Notes: generated by a model from the sequence alone, not told the origin. A stretch of DNA of 64,000 nt from Lamellibrachia columna (GCA_963662155.1 OY759275.1:1703501-1767500); one strand, 5' to 3'; counted from the first letter of the stretch, positions 12,191 to 24,364 are shown. Program-made: numbers and translations.

Positions 12191-15100
12191 GATTGATGCT
12201 TTCACACTGTTGCGTTGGAAGAACTTCCTAGGATTACATGTCGGACTAAAGTAGATATCCTGACAATAGCGTAGAAGGAATGACAGAAAGGGATTGATGC
12301 TTTCACACTGTTGCGTTGGAAGAACTTCCTAGGATTACATGTCGGACTAAAGTAGATATCCTGACAATAGCGTAGAAGGAATGACAGAAAGGGATTGATG
12401 CTTTCACACTGTTGCATTGGAAGAACTTCCTAGGATTACATGTCGGACTAAAGTAGATATCCTGACAATAGCGTAGAAGGAACGACAGAAAGGGATTGAT
12501 GCTTTCACACTGTTGCGTTGGAAGAACTTCCTAGGATTACATGTCGGACTAAAGTAGATGTCCTGATAATAGCATAGAAGGAATGACAGAAAGGGAGTGA
12601 TGCTTTCACACTGTTGCGTTGGAAGAACTTCCTAGTATTGCATGTCGGACTAACGTAGATATCCTAACAATAGCGTAGAAGGAACGACAGAACGGGATTG
12701 ATGCTTTCACACTGTTGCGTTGGAAGAACTTCCTAGGATTACATGTCGGACTAAAGTAGATATCCTGACAATAGCGTAGAAGGAATGACAGAAAGGGATT
12801 GATGCTTTCACACTGTTGCGTTGGAAGAACTTCCTAGGATTACATGTCGGACTAAAGTAGATATCCTGACAATAGCGTAGAAGGAACGACAGAAAGGGAT
12901 TGATGCTTTCACACTGTTACGTTGGAAGAACTTCCTAGGATTACATGTCGGACTAAAGTAGATATCCTGATAATAGCGTAGAAGGAACGACAGAAAGGGA
13001 TTGATGCTTTCACACTGTTGCGTTGGAAGAACTTCCTAGGATTACATGTCGGACTAAAGTAGATATCCTAACAATAGCGTAGAAGGAATGACAGAAAGGG
13101 ATTGATGCTTTCACACTGTTGCGTTGGAAGAACTTCCTAGGATTACATGTCGGACTAAAGTAGATATCCTGATAATAGCTTAGAAGGAACGACAGAAAGG
13201 GATTGATGCTTTCACACTGTTGCGTTGGAAGAACTTCCTAGGATTACATGTCGGACTAAAGTAGATATCCTAGCAATAGCGTAGAAGGAATGACAGAAAG
13301 GGATTGATGCTTTCACACTGTTGCGTTGGAAGAACTTCCTAGGATTACATGTCGGACTAAAGTAGATATCCTGATAATAGCGTAGAAGGAATGACAGAAA
13401 GGGATTGATGCTTTCACACTGTTGCGTTGGAAGAACTTCCTAGGATTACATGTCAGACTAAAGTAGATATCCTGATAATAGCGTAGAAGGAACGACAGAA
13501 AGGGATTGATGCTTTCACACTGTTGCGTTGGAAGAACTTCCTAGGATTACATGTCGGACTAAAGTAGATATCCTGACAATAGCGTAGAAGGAATGACAGA
13601 AAGGGATTGATGCTTTCACACTGTTGCGTTGGAAGAACTTCCTAGGATTACATGTCGGACTAAAGTAGATATCCTGACAATAGCGTAGAAGGAACAATAG
13701 AAAGGGATTGATGCTTTCACACTGTTGCGTTGGAAGAACTTCCTAGGATTACATGTCGGACTAAAGTAGATATCCTGACAATAGCGTAGAAGGAACGACA
13801 GAAAGGGATTGATGCTTTCACACTGTTGCGTTGGAAGAACTTCCTAGGATTATATGTCGGACTAAAGTAGATATCCTGATAATAGCGTAGAAGGAACGAC
13901 AGAAAGGGATTGATGCTTTCACACTGTTGCGTTGGAAGAACTTCCTAGGATTACATGTCGGACTAATGTAGATATCCTGACAATAGCGTAGAAGGAATGA
14001 CAGAAAGGGATTGATGCTTTCACACTGTTGCGTTGGAAGAACTTCCTAGGATTACATGTCGGACTAAAGTAGATATCCTGACAATAGCGTAGAAGGAATG
14101 ACAGAAAGGGATTGATGCTTTCACACTGTTGCGTTGGAAGAACTTCCTAGGATTACATGTCGGACTAAAGTAGATATCCTGACAATAGCGTAGAAGGAAT
14201 GACAGAAAGGGATTGATGCTTTCACACTGTTGCGTTGGAAGAACTTCCTAGGATTACATGTCGGACTAAAGTAGATATCCTGACAATAGCGTAGAAGGAA
14301 CGACAGAAAGGGATTGATGCTTTCACACTGTTGCGTTGGAAGAACTTCCTAGGATTACATGTCGGACTAAAGTAGATGTCCTGATAATAGCATAGAAGGA
14401 ATGACAGAAAGGGAGTGATGCTTTCACACTGTTGCGTTGGAAGAACTTCCTAGTATTGCATGTCGGACTAACGTAGATATCCTAACAATAGCGTAGAAGG
14501 AACGACAGAAAGGGATTGATGCTTTCACACTGTTGCGTTGGAAGAACTTCCTAGGATTACATGTCGGACTAAAGTAGATATCCTGACAATAGCGTAGAAG
14601 GAATGACAGAAAGGGATTGATGCTTTCACACTGTTGCGTTGGAAGAACTTCCTAGGATTACATGTCGGACTAAAGTAGATATCCTGACAATAGCGTAGAA
14701 GGAACGACAGAAAGGGATTGATGCTTTCACACTGTTACGTTGGAAGAACTTCCTAGGATTACATGTCGGACTAAAGTAGATATCCTGATAATAGCGTAGA
14801 AGGAACGACAGAAAGGGATTGATGCTTTCACACTGTTGCGTTGGAAGAACTTCCTAGGATTACATGTCGGACTAAAGTAGATATCCTAACAATAGCGTAG
14901 AAGGAATGACAGAAAGGGATTGATGCTTTCATACTGTTGCGTTGGAAGAACTTCCTAGGATTACATGTCGGACTAAAGTAGATATCCTGATAATAGCTTA
15001 GAAGGAACGACAGAAAGGGATTGATGCTTTCACACTGTTGCGTTGGAAGAACTTCCTAGGATTACATGTCGGACTAAAGTAGATATCCTAACAATAGCGT

Positions 15101-16690
15101 AGAAGGAATGACAGAAAGGGATTGATGCTTTCACACTGTTGCGTTGGAAGAACTTCCTAGGATTACATGTCGGACTAAAGTAGATATCCTGATAATAGCG
15201 TAGAAGGAATGACAGAAAGGGATTGATGCTTTCACACTGTTGCGTTGGAAGAACTTCCTAGGATTACATGTCAGACTAAAGTAGATATCCTGATAATAGC
15301 GTAGAAGGAACGACAGAAAGGGATTGATGCTTTCACACTGTTGCGTTGGAAGAACTTCCTAGGATTACATGTCGGACTAAAGTAGATATCCTGACAATAG
15401 CGTAGAAGGAATGACAGAAAGGGATTGATGCTTTCACACTGTTGCGTTGGAAGAACTTCCTAGGATTACATGTCGGACTAAAGTAGATATCCTGACAATA
15501 GCGTAGAAGGAACAACAGAAAGGGATTGATGCTTTCACACTGTTGCGTTGGAAGAACTTCCTAGGATTACATGTCGGACTAAAGTAGATATCCTGACAAT
15601 AGCGTAGAAGGAACGACAGAAAGGGATTGATGCTTTCACACTGTTGCGTTGGAAGAACTTCCTAGGATTATATGTCGGACTAAAGTAGATATCCTGATAA
15701 TAGCGTAGAAGGAACGACAGAAAGGGATTGATGCTTTCACACTGTTGCGTTGGAAGAACTTCCTAGGATTACATGTCGGACTAAAGTAGATATCCTGACA
15801 ATAGCGTAGAAGGAATGACAGAAAGGGATTGATGCTTTCACACTGTTGCGTTGGAAGAACTTCCTAGGATTACATGTCGGACTAAAGTAGATATCCTGAC
15901 AATAGTGTAGAAGGAACGACAGAAAGGGATTGATGCTTTCACACTGTTGCGTTGGAAGAACTTCCTAGGATTACATGTCGGACTAAAGTAGATGCTTTCA
16001 CACTGTTACGTTGGAAGAACTTCCTAGGATTACATGTCGGACTAAAGTAGATATCCTGACAATAGCGTAGAAGGAATGACAGAAAGGGATTGATGCTTTC
16101 ACACTGTTGCGTTGGAAGAACTTCCTAGGATTACATGTCGGACTAAAGTAGATATCCTGACAATAGCGTAGAAGGAATGACAGAAAGGGATTGATGCTTT
16201 CACACTGTTGCGTTGGAAGAACTTCCTAGGATTACATGTCGGACTAAAGTAGATATCCTGACAATAGCGTAGAAGGAACGACAGAAAGGGATTGATGCTT
16301 TCACACTGTTGCGTTGGAAGAACTTCCTAGGATTACATGTCGGACTAAAGTAGATGTCCTGATAATAGCATAGAAGGAATGACAGAAAGGGAGTGATGCT
16401 TTCACACTGTTGCGTTGGAAGAACTTCCTAGTATTGCATGTCGGACTAACGTAGATATCCTAACAATAGCGTAGAAGGAACGACAGAAAGGGATTGATGC
16501 TTTCACACTGTTGCGTTGGAAGAACTTCCTAGGATTACATGTCGGACTAAAGTAGATATCCTGACAATAGCGTAGAAGGAACGACAGAAAGGGATTGATG
16601 CTTTCACACTGTTTCATTGGAAGAACTTCCTAGGATTACATGTCGGACTAAAGATGAAGTCCTGACAATAGCGTAGAAGGAATGGTGGTG
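12191..16690. repeat. 101-bp minisatellite array (about 44 units) derived from LINE coding sequence
   Basis: Units of 101 bp begin GATTGATGCTTTCACACTGT, continue with CTTCCTAGGATTACATGTCG, and end near TAGCGTAGAAGGAATGACAG. Split over two frames, a unit reads IDAFTLLRWKNFLG and RTKVDILTIA, which correspond to consecutive blocks of the RTE-like RT C-terminal region found just outside the array. The unit therefore looks like a tandemly amplified LINE segment. Diagnostic variants such as GGGAGTGATG at 12,593 and 14,411 recur 1,818 bp apart (18 units), showing higher-order duplication. A third occurrence at 16,389 is 1,978 bp on, because one unit near 15,990 has lost 42 bp. Minus-strand open frames of 60-71 residues in the array are by-products. 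Confidence 0.96.
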
Positions 16691-16925
16691 AAGCAGAGGT
16701 GGAGCTACTATGGTATGTCACCAGGACAGACAACAACTTGGAAAAAGTCTCAGTGCAGGGAAAGGTTGAAGGAATAAGACAAGGTCATCCAAGGACGAGG
16801 TGGATCAATGGCATAAAGGAAGTTACCAGCAGCAATATATAAGAAGTAAGAACAATAGCGAGACATAGAACGGATTGATGTGACTTTGTCTCGAGGGTCA
16901 ACCATATGTGTGTATGATGATGTGA
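16691..16925 (+). mobile_element. RTE/BovB-like LINE pseudogene, extreme C-terminus (part after the 101-bp array)
   Basis: From about 16,732 one frame reads NNLEKVSVQGKVEGIRQGHP then RTRWINGIKEV, and continues past a TAA near 16,838 and a TGA near 16,875 with EVRTIARHRTD and CDFVSRVNH to about 16,910. This is the usual C-terminal tail of RTE-like LINE proteins: a D-x-LEK block, a G-x-x-GRPR-x-RW-x-x-I block, then an R-W/D-x-F-V-x-R-V block. Two nonsense changes show it is a pseudogene. It continues the remnant that starts at 11,940, so the two parts bracket the 101-bp array that arose between them. Confidence 0.72.
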
Positions 16926-17125
16926 TGACGTTCACCCTGAATTCCTCCGATATTCCCGGTCTGCCCACAACTCTACCTGTTTTATACCACACGGATAATC
17001 AATGCATTAAATAGGGTTTTACTTCCGTATCTTCTTTTTGCCAGGGCGTGGCAAATATTTAAGAACCAAGAAGTATAATACAGTGTATGCGGATGATGTG
17101 ATCAGCATCATTCCAGTAGCCGTGT
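16926..17125. other. Unique spacer, no gene recognised
   Basis: AT-rich unique sequence between the LINE tail and the 15-bp array. An open frame across 17,038-17,286 contains the residues YADD, but the flanks do not match a reverse transcriptase, so it is not called. Confidence 0.5.
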
Positions 17126-17129
17126 CAGG

Positions 17130-17280
17130 ACTCAGTAGCCCCTGTGTCAGTAGCCCCTGTGTCAGTAGCCCCTGTGTCAGTAGCCCCTGTGTCAGTAGCA
17201 CCTGTGTCTGTAGCCCCTGTGTCAGTAGCCCCTGTGTCAGTAGCCCCTGTGTCTGTAGCCCTGTGTCTGTAGCCCCCAAG
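17130..17280. repeat. 15-bp tandem repeat
   Basis: About ten copies of the 15-mer CAGTAGCCCCTGTGT, with a CTGTAGC variant in the last copies and one copy lacking two C's. The length is a multiple of three, so both strands remain open (SSPCV on plus, LLTQG on minus). These short frames are treated as by-products. Confidence 0.93.
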
Positions 17281-17821
17281 GTGTGAGAATTGACTACCAT
17301 TAGCCCCAGGTCAGTATGCTATTGATTTAACACACCTCCTCTAGTGTATTTAACGCACCCCCTCTAGTGTATTCATTATTTATTTTTTCAGTACAGTGTT
17401 TTATCCAGCAGCTTTTCACACATTGCTCAGATGTAAGTGAAAGTTGTTTCCAGTAAATCAGAATCAAATTTAATTTTCACACGAACTGCACAAACCAATT
17501 AATTAGTTGAAACTTCACTCATTGGTAGAATTGGTCATTGGATTCAGCAACGCTGCAGAACTAGGCCTACACATGATTCCACCGCTGTCTATTGCCACGT
17601 ACACATTTATACAGCCGAGTGAATTGAGGCAGTGGGGAGTACACAACATTGTATAGGATTCAGTCACACAGCATATCAACAGATGTCTTTGACCATCAAG
17701 CTGCTCATCAATAATCCTTAATAGTGTGTGGATTGTGTGTCCTGTGGGAATTAACCTGTTTCTGTGTCCATTATTTAGTACAGCTGATGTCTTGCTGTGC
17801 CATAGCTCTAGAACTTTCAAG
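17281..17821. other. Unique spacer, no gene recognised
   Basis: Unique sequence with a short direct repeat (CCTCTAGTGTATTTAACGCA and a near copy) around 17,335-17,375. A 101-codon minus-strand open frame (17,515-17,820) has no recognisable domain and ends exactly at the edge of the 60-bp array. I see no support for a gene. Confidence 0.5.
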
Positions 17822-20800
17822 CTAGACTACTTCCTGATGACACAGAGGCTGTTGGACCGCAACTAGAAACACTGTGATGGGTGAAACAACTAGCTGTGGT
17901 CTCCCCTGCTGTTAGACCACAAATAGAAACACTGTAATGGGTGAAACAACTAGCTGTGGTCTCCCCTGCTGTTAGACCACAACTAGAAACACTGTAATTG
18001 GTGAAACAACTAGCTGTGGTCTCCCCTGCTGTTAGACCACAACTAGAAACACTGTGATGGGTGAACAACTAGCTGTGGTCTCCCCTGCTGTTAGACCACA
18101 ACTAGAAACACTGTAATTGGTGAAACAACTAGCTGTGGTCTCCCCTGCTGTTAGACCACAACTAGAAACACTGTGATGGGTGAACAACTAGCTGTGGTCT
18201 CCCCTGCTGTTAGACCACAACTAGAAACACTGTAATGGGTGAAACAACTAGCTGTGGTCTCCCCTGCTGTTAGACCACAACTAGAAACACTGTGATGGGT
18301 GAAACAACTAGTTGTGGTCTCCCCTGGTGTTAGACCATAACTAGAAACACTGTAATGAGTGAAACAACTAGCTGTGGTCTCCCCTGCTGTTGGACCACAA
18401 CTAGAAACATTGTAATGGGTGAAACAACTAGCTGTGGTCTCCCCTGCTGTTAGACCACAACTAGAAACACTGTAATGGGTGAAACAACTAGCTGTGGTCT
18501 CCCCTGTTGTTAGACCACAACTAGAAACACTGTGATGGGTGAAACAACTAGTCGTGGTCTCCCCTGCTGTTGGACCACAACTAGAAACACTGTGATGGGT
18601 GAAACAACTAGCTGTGGTCTCCCCTGCTGTTAGACCACAACTACAAACACTGTAATGGGCGAAACAACTAGCTGTGGTCTCCCCTGCTGTTAGACCACAA
18701 CTAGAAACACTGTAATGGATGAAACAACTAGCCGTGGTCTCCCCTGCTGTTAGACCACAACTACAAACACTGTAATGGGTGAAACAACTAGCTGTGGTCT
18801 CCCCTGCTGTTAGACCACAACTACAAACACTGTAATGGGTGAAACAACTAGCTGTGGTCTCCCCTGCTGCTAGACCACAACTAGAAACACTGTAGTGGGT
18901 GAAACAACTAGCTGTGGTCTCCCCTGCTGTTAGACCACAACTAGAAACACTGTAATGGGTGAAACAACTAGCTGTGGTCTCCCCTGCTGCTAGACCACAA
19001 CTAGAAACACTGTAATGGGTGAAACAACTAGCTGTGGTCTCCCCTGCTGCTAGACCACAACTAGAAACACTGTAATGGGTGAAACAACTAGTTGTGGTCT
19101 CCCCTGCTGTTAGACCACAACTACAAACACTGTAATGGGCGAAACAACTAGCTGTGGTATTCCCTGCTGCTAGACCACAACTACAAACACTGTAATGGGT
19201 GAAACAACTAGCTGTGGTCTCCCCTGCTGTTAGACCACAACTACAAACATTGTAGTGGGTGAAACAACTAGCTGTGGTCTCCCCTGCTGTTAGACCACAA
19301 CTACAAACACTGTAATGGGTGAAACAACTAGCCGTGGTCTCCCCTGCTGTTAGACCACAACTAGAAACACTGTAGTGGGTTAAACAACTAGCTGTGGTCT
19401 CCCTTGCTGTGGGACCACAACTAGAAACACTGTAATGGGTGAAACAACTAGTTGTGGTCTCCCCTGCTGTTAGACCACAACTAGAAACACTGTAATGAGT
19501 GAAACAACTAGCTGTGGTCTCCCCTGCTGTTAGACCACAACTAGAAACACTGTAATGGGTGAAACAACTAGCTGTGGTCTCCCCTGCTGTTAGACCACAA
19601 CTACAAACACTGTAATGGGTGAAACAACTAGCTGTGGTCTCCCCTGCTGTTAGACCACAACTAGAAACACTGTAGTAGGTGAAACAACTAGCTGTGGTCT
19701 CCCCTCCTGTTAGACCACAACTAGAAACACTGTAATGGGTGAAACAACTAGCTGTGGTCTCCCCTGCTGTTAGACCACAACTACAAACACTGTAATGGGT
19801 GAAACAACTAGCTGTGGTCTCCCCTGCTGCTAGACCACAACTAGAAACACTGTAGTGGGTGAAACAACTAACTGTGGTCTCCCCTGCTGTTAGACCACAA
19901 CTAGAAACACTGTAATGGGTGAAACAACTAGCTGTGGTCTCTCCTGCTGCTAGACCACAACTAGAAACACTGTAATGGGTGAAACAACTAGCTGTGGTCT
20001 CCCCTGCTGCTAGACCACAACTAGAAACACTGTAATGGGTGAAACAACTAGTTGTGGTCTCCCCTGCTGTTAGACCACAACTACAAACACTGTAATGGGC
20101 GAAACAACTAGCTGTGGTCTCCCCTGCTGCTAGACCACAACTAGAAACACTGTAATGGGTGAAACAACTAGCTGTTGTCTCCCCTGCTGTTGGACCACAA
20201 CTACAAACACTGTAATGGGTGAAACAACTAGCTGTGGTCTCTCCTGCTGCTAGACCACAACTAGAAACACTGTAATGGGTGAAACAACTAGCTGTGGTCT
20301 CCCCTGCTGCTAGACCACAACTAGAAACACTGTAATGGGTGAAACAACTAGTTGTGGTCTCCCCTGCTGTTAGACCACAACTACAAACACTGTAATGGGC
20401 GAAACAACTAGCTGTGGTCTCCCCTGCTGCTAGACCACAACTAGAAACACTGTAATGGGTGAAACAACTAGCTGTGGTCTCCCCTGCTGTTGGACCACCA
20501 CTACAAACACTGTAATGGGCGAAACAACTAGCTGTGGTCTCCCCTGCTGTTAGACCACAACTACAAACACTGTAGTGGGTGAAACAACTAGCTGTGGTCT
20601 CCCCTGCTGCTAGACCACAACTAGAAACACTGTAATGGGTGAAACAACTAGTTGTGGTCTCCCCTGCTGTTAGACCACAACTACAAACACTGTAATGGGC
20701 GAAACAACTAGCTGTGGTCTCCCCTGCTGCTAGACCACAACTAGAAACACTGTAATGGGTGAAACAACTAGCTGTTGTCTCCCCTGCTGTTGGACCACAA

Positions 20801-22050
20801 CTACAAACACTGTAATGGGTGAAACAACTAGCTGTGGTCTCTCCTGCTGCTAGACCACAACTAGAAACACTGTAATGGGTTAAACAACTAGCTGTGGTCT
20901 CCCCTGCTGCTAGACCACAACTAGAAACACTGTAATGGGTGAAACAACTAGTTGTGGTCTCCCCTGCTGTTAGACCACAACTACAAACACTGTAATGGGC
21001 GAAACAACTAGCTGTGGTCTCCCCTGCTGCTAGACCGCAACTAGAAACACTGTAATGGGTGAAACAACTAGCTGTGGTCTCCCCTGCTGTTGGACCACCA
21101 CTACAAACACTGTAATGGGCGAAACAACTAGCTGTGGTCTCCCCTGCTGTTAGACCACAACTACAAACACTGTAGTGGGTGAAACAACTAGCTGTGGTCT
21201 CCCCTGCTGTTAGACCACAACTACAAACACTATAATGGGTGAAACAACTAGTTGTGGTCTCCCCTGCTGTTAGACCACAACTACAAACACTGTAATGGGT
21301 GAAACAACTAGCTGTGGTCTCCCCTGCTGTTAGACCACAACTACAAACACTGTCGTAGGTGAAACAACTAGCCGTGGTCTCCCCTGCTGTTAGACCACAA
21401 CTAGAAACACTGTAATGGGTGAAACAACTAGCTGTATTCTCCCCTGCTGTTAGACCACAACTAGAAACACTGTAGTGGGCGAAACAACTAGCTGTGGTCT
21501 CCCCTGCTGTTAGACCACAACTAGAAACACTGTAATGGGTGAAACAACTAGCTGTGGTCTTCCCTGCTGTTAGACCACAACTAGAAACACTGTAATGGGT
21601 GAAACAACTAGCTGTGGTCTCCCCTGCTGTTAGACCACAACTACAAACACTGTAATGGGTGAAACAACTAGCTGTGGTCTCCCCTGCTGTTAGACCACAA
21701 CTACAAACACTGTAATGGGTGAAACAACTAGCTGTGGTCTCCCCTGCTGCTAGACCACAACTAGAAACACTGTAATGGGTGAAACAACTAGTTGTGGTCT
21801 CCCCTGCTGTTAGACCACAAATAGAAACACTGTGATGGGTGAAACAACTAGCTGTGGTCTCCCCTGCTGTTAGACAACAACTAGAAACACTGTAATGGGT
21901 GAAACAACTAGCTGTGGTCTCCCCTGCTGTTGGACCACAACTAGAAACACTGTAATGGGTGAAACAACTAGCTGTGGTCTCCCCTGCTGTTAGACCACAA
22001 CTAGAAACACTGTAGTGGGTGAAACAACTAGTTGTGGTCTCCTCTGCTGT
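17822..22050. repeat. 60-bp minisatellite array (about 70 units), each unit hairpin-capable
   Basis: Units of 60 bp, with two 59-bp units near 18,064 and 18,183. Each unit contains TGTGGTCT, an 11-base spacer (CCCCTGCTGTT), and AGACCACA, which is a perfect 8-bp inverted repeat. CTAG on both outer sides adds four more pairs around one mismatch. Units with GTTG in place of GCTG pair over 13 bp without mismatch. Variants such as the GACCACCACTAC form at about 20,495 and 21,095, and the GCTGTTGTCT form at about 20,170 and 20,770, recur 600 bp apart, so ten-unit blocks have been duplicated. The minus strand is open as a 20-residue repeat (CFTHYSVSSCGLTAGETTAS) for only a few units. Confidence 0.96.
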
Positions 22051-22335
22051 TGTAACAAATGATTAGCAACAGAAAAACAGGTTTCTAAAAGTTTATAGTC
22101 AAACCATCCAAGTGGATATGGACAAAATCCATTTGGTGTCAAAGATTGATGGTACTGTTTAAACGCTTCAGTCTTCCCTTTAATCCTGACATTTGCTAAA
22201 TTGATCTGACCTGGGGGGTCAACGTAATTGGGGAACCAAGAAGGAGCCCTGGGAACCCTGGATTTGGCGCAGCTCCAAGAGTTCAAAAGTTTAACTTGCA
22301 AAATTGGGAAAGGAAGATTGGCAGACGTCATTGTC
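22051..22335 (-). pseudogene. Unrecognised protein-like remnant
   Basis: On the minus strand an open frame reads from about 22,331 through WFPNYVDPPGQINLANVRIK, GKTEAFKQYHQSL and CPYPLGWFDYKLLETCFSVA, then runs into the edge of the 60-bp array. The composition (aromatic and proline-rich blocks, few repeats) looks like true coding sequence rather than chance. I do not recognise the family. It lies next to another minus-strand protein-like block (22,385-22,830), so both may be parts of one degraded mobile element. Confidence 0.35.
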
Positions 22336-22384
22336 CAGTGGTTGAGAGGGTGGGTGGATTTAACAAGTTAACCAATAGTAAAGT

Positions 22385-22830
22385 GTATTGGGTATTTTAC
22401 AATTCACTGCCCTAAATAGTCAGAATTAGCCTTTAGCTTTAAATTCCCCTCCTTTGTAGTATCAATAGAAATTCAAGTGTAATTAACTATAGGTTTCAGA
22501 CTACAGTAAAAAATTGCATTGGTGGCCATGTTAACGTTTTGTCTGATTTTAAGAAAACGTGACCATTAAAATTCAGAACATTTTTTACAGCAACTGCCAT
22601 CATCTCATTGGCATGCTGATCAAGTTTTTTGTCAATATCACACACCCCCTAATGGTACCATCAGCTTTTTTAAAATGACCCCATGTGTGATACCAGTAAA
22701 TATTTACAAAAATAGCCAAGTATTCATGTGCCTATGTGGCCCATAGCAGAAAAATTCCCATAAATCTCTCCACCTGCTCAACTCTCAAAAAAATGCACTA
22801 TTTCACAGCCAATAGCAGGCCCGTAGCCAG
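22385..22830 (-). repeat. Dispersed protein-like repeat, copy 1
   Basis: This block is closely related to 39,275-39,565 and 52,994-53,284, and more distantly to 30,337-30,620, 44,056-44,339 and 60,149-60,432. On the minus strand the best-preserved copies read HTWGHFKRAGGTIRGCVILT then KLDQHANEMMAVAVRNVLNF and FNGHVFLKSDKTLTW. Here the frame is broken by small indels. I do not recognise the protein. It is likely a fragment of a mobile element or a duplicated gene piece. It also marks the left edge of the homology shared by the LRR modules. Confidence 0.5.
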
Positions 22831-23515
22831 GGGAGTTCAGAGGGTTCACATGAAGCCCCCTTTTTTGAACCACCTTCCAAAAATATGAACCCCCTTTTTA
22901 TGTGAACCCCATATCGTGAACCCTCTCAAAAGCGTGAACCTCCAATAATGTGAAAATAATAATATTATTTTTATAATAATTTAAAAATAATACTACTTTC
23001 ATAGTATTATTGAGTTAATGTGTTTTAAGAAGGGGGGAGGTTCACGCTTTAGAGAGGATGTTTCATGCTTTTGAGAAGGAGGTTCACATTGATGAAAATA
23101 ATATTATCTTCATATTATTGAGGTGTTCACACTTTTCAAAAGCGGGTTTACGCTTTTCAGGAGGGGATTCACATTTTTGGAAAACGGGTTTCACTTTTAT
23201 AAAAATGATATTATTTTCATGTTATTAGGGGGTTCACGCTTTTGAGAAGGGGGTTAACTTTTTGGAAAGGGGTGTTCACGCTTTTCAGAAGGGGGTTCAC
23301 GCTTTTCAGAAGAAGATATGAAGAATAAAGAATTCACGTTTATGAAAATACTAAATAATATTGGGGGAGGGGTTCACGCTTTTGAGAAGCGATTTCACAT
23401 TTTTGAAAAAGTGGGTTTCACATTTATTAAAACATTACAATATTATCTTCATGTTATTGGGGGTTCACACTTTTTAGAGAGGGGTTCAAATCTAATTATA
23501 TATTATGCAACTCCC
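22831..23515. repeat. Degenerate GTTCACGCTTTT repeat cluster with inverted arms
   Basis: The first part (22,840-22,945) carries GAACCCCC/GTGAACC motifs. The rest (23,030-23,490) carries many copies of the reverse-complementary pattern GGTTCACGCTTTTGAGAAGG, with short AATAATATTATTTTCAT stretches in between. A CCCGTAGCCAGGGG motif lies just before the cluster (about 22,820). The layout is that of a fold-back or MITE-like repeat with internally repeated arms. The related modules at 39.5 and 53.3 kb lack this segment, so it is an insertion in, or a deletion from, one lineage. Confidence 0.6.
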
Positions 23516-24364
23516 TGATTTGTTTGAACTATAAATATGTTATCAAGTCACCTTACATGTGGTCAGTTGGTAACAGCCAGAGAGCAGTGGACAATGTACA
23601 GACAGTCACTAAGCTGTTATTCAAACAACATGAAGACTTATCATTTCATTTCATTTAATTAATTAACTTTCCCAGAAGGGGTTAATTTAATTTAATTGAC
23701 ATTTCCCAATTAACTCTCAATTAAGTGCTCATTTAACAGTTGATTTTACTGGATAGTTCACAGCCATGTTATCCAGGTATTTTCAGAAGGCCTGCAATCA
23801 GTATTCCATCCCCTAATGAGAGATTAAGTTTAGGCATGTGTGAATGGGGGGGGGGAGATCATCACAGAGCACAAATGCTCTGTAGCACTGGGGTGGGCTG
23901 GTACTTCAGGCACCTCTGAAATGGAGGGAAGCCCTAGAATGCCCTCTGCTGTAAGTAAGGAAACAAGTAAGTAAGTAAGTGAGTAATTTATTACATCCGA
24001 ACTGTACACGCATTAAATAATAATATATCAGTATGTAATTGTACGTAATAAAATATTACTGTACACAGAGAGGATCATGGAGACTCCCACAAAGACTTAC
24101 GTTCTTATTTCATACAAAGGATAGCATCGTGTAGAAAATATCGTATGGTGTATTCTCATTGGCTGAACATAATGCTATGTGAGACATTTTTGGCGAATAT
24201 CCTGTTGGTTGTTGGTAGGGCAATCGCTCAACCGTGACTGTCCTACTGGTTTAGAATGGCAGGAATTACCCAACTGCGTGCTACCTTTGTTTTGGGAAAC
24301 ATAGTCTTTGTATACTGTGTGTTGTGGACTGTTCACCAGCGCCTTTAAATGTCTTCTACTACAG
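23516..24364. other. Intron or upstream sequence of the first LRR module
   Basis: From about 23,710 this matches 39,565-40,200 and 53,284-53,920 closely. It holds a short GTAA microsatellite near 23,957-23,990. No exon was recognised before the acceptor at 24,364. The segment 24,148-24,364 is shared by all six A-B modules. Confidence 0.6.

Noticed and set aside
17038..17286. YADD residues as a reverse-transcriptase active site
   Set aside because: The flanking residues do not match any RT block, the frame runs into a 15-bp repeat, and the nearby LINE remnant is a C-terminal tail in another position of the protein.
1..22050. CRISPR-like arrays
   Set aside because: Units are directly adjacent and identical throughout, with no unique spacers, no leader and no cas genes. 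The surroundings are animal DNA.
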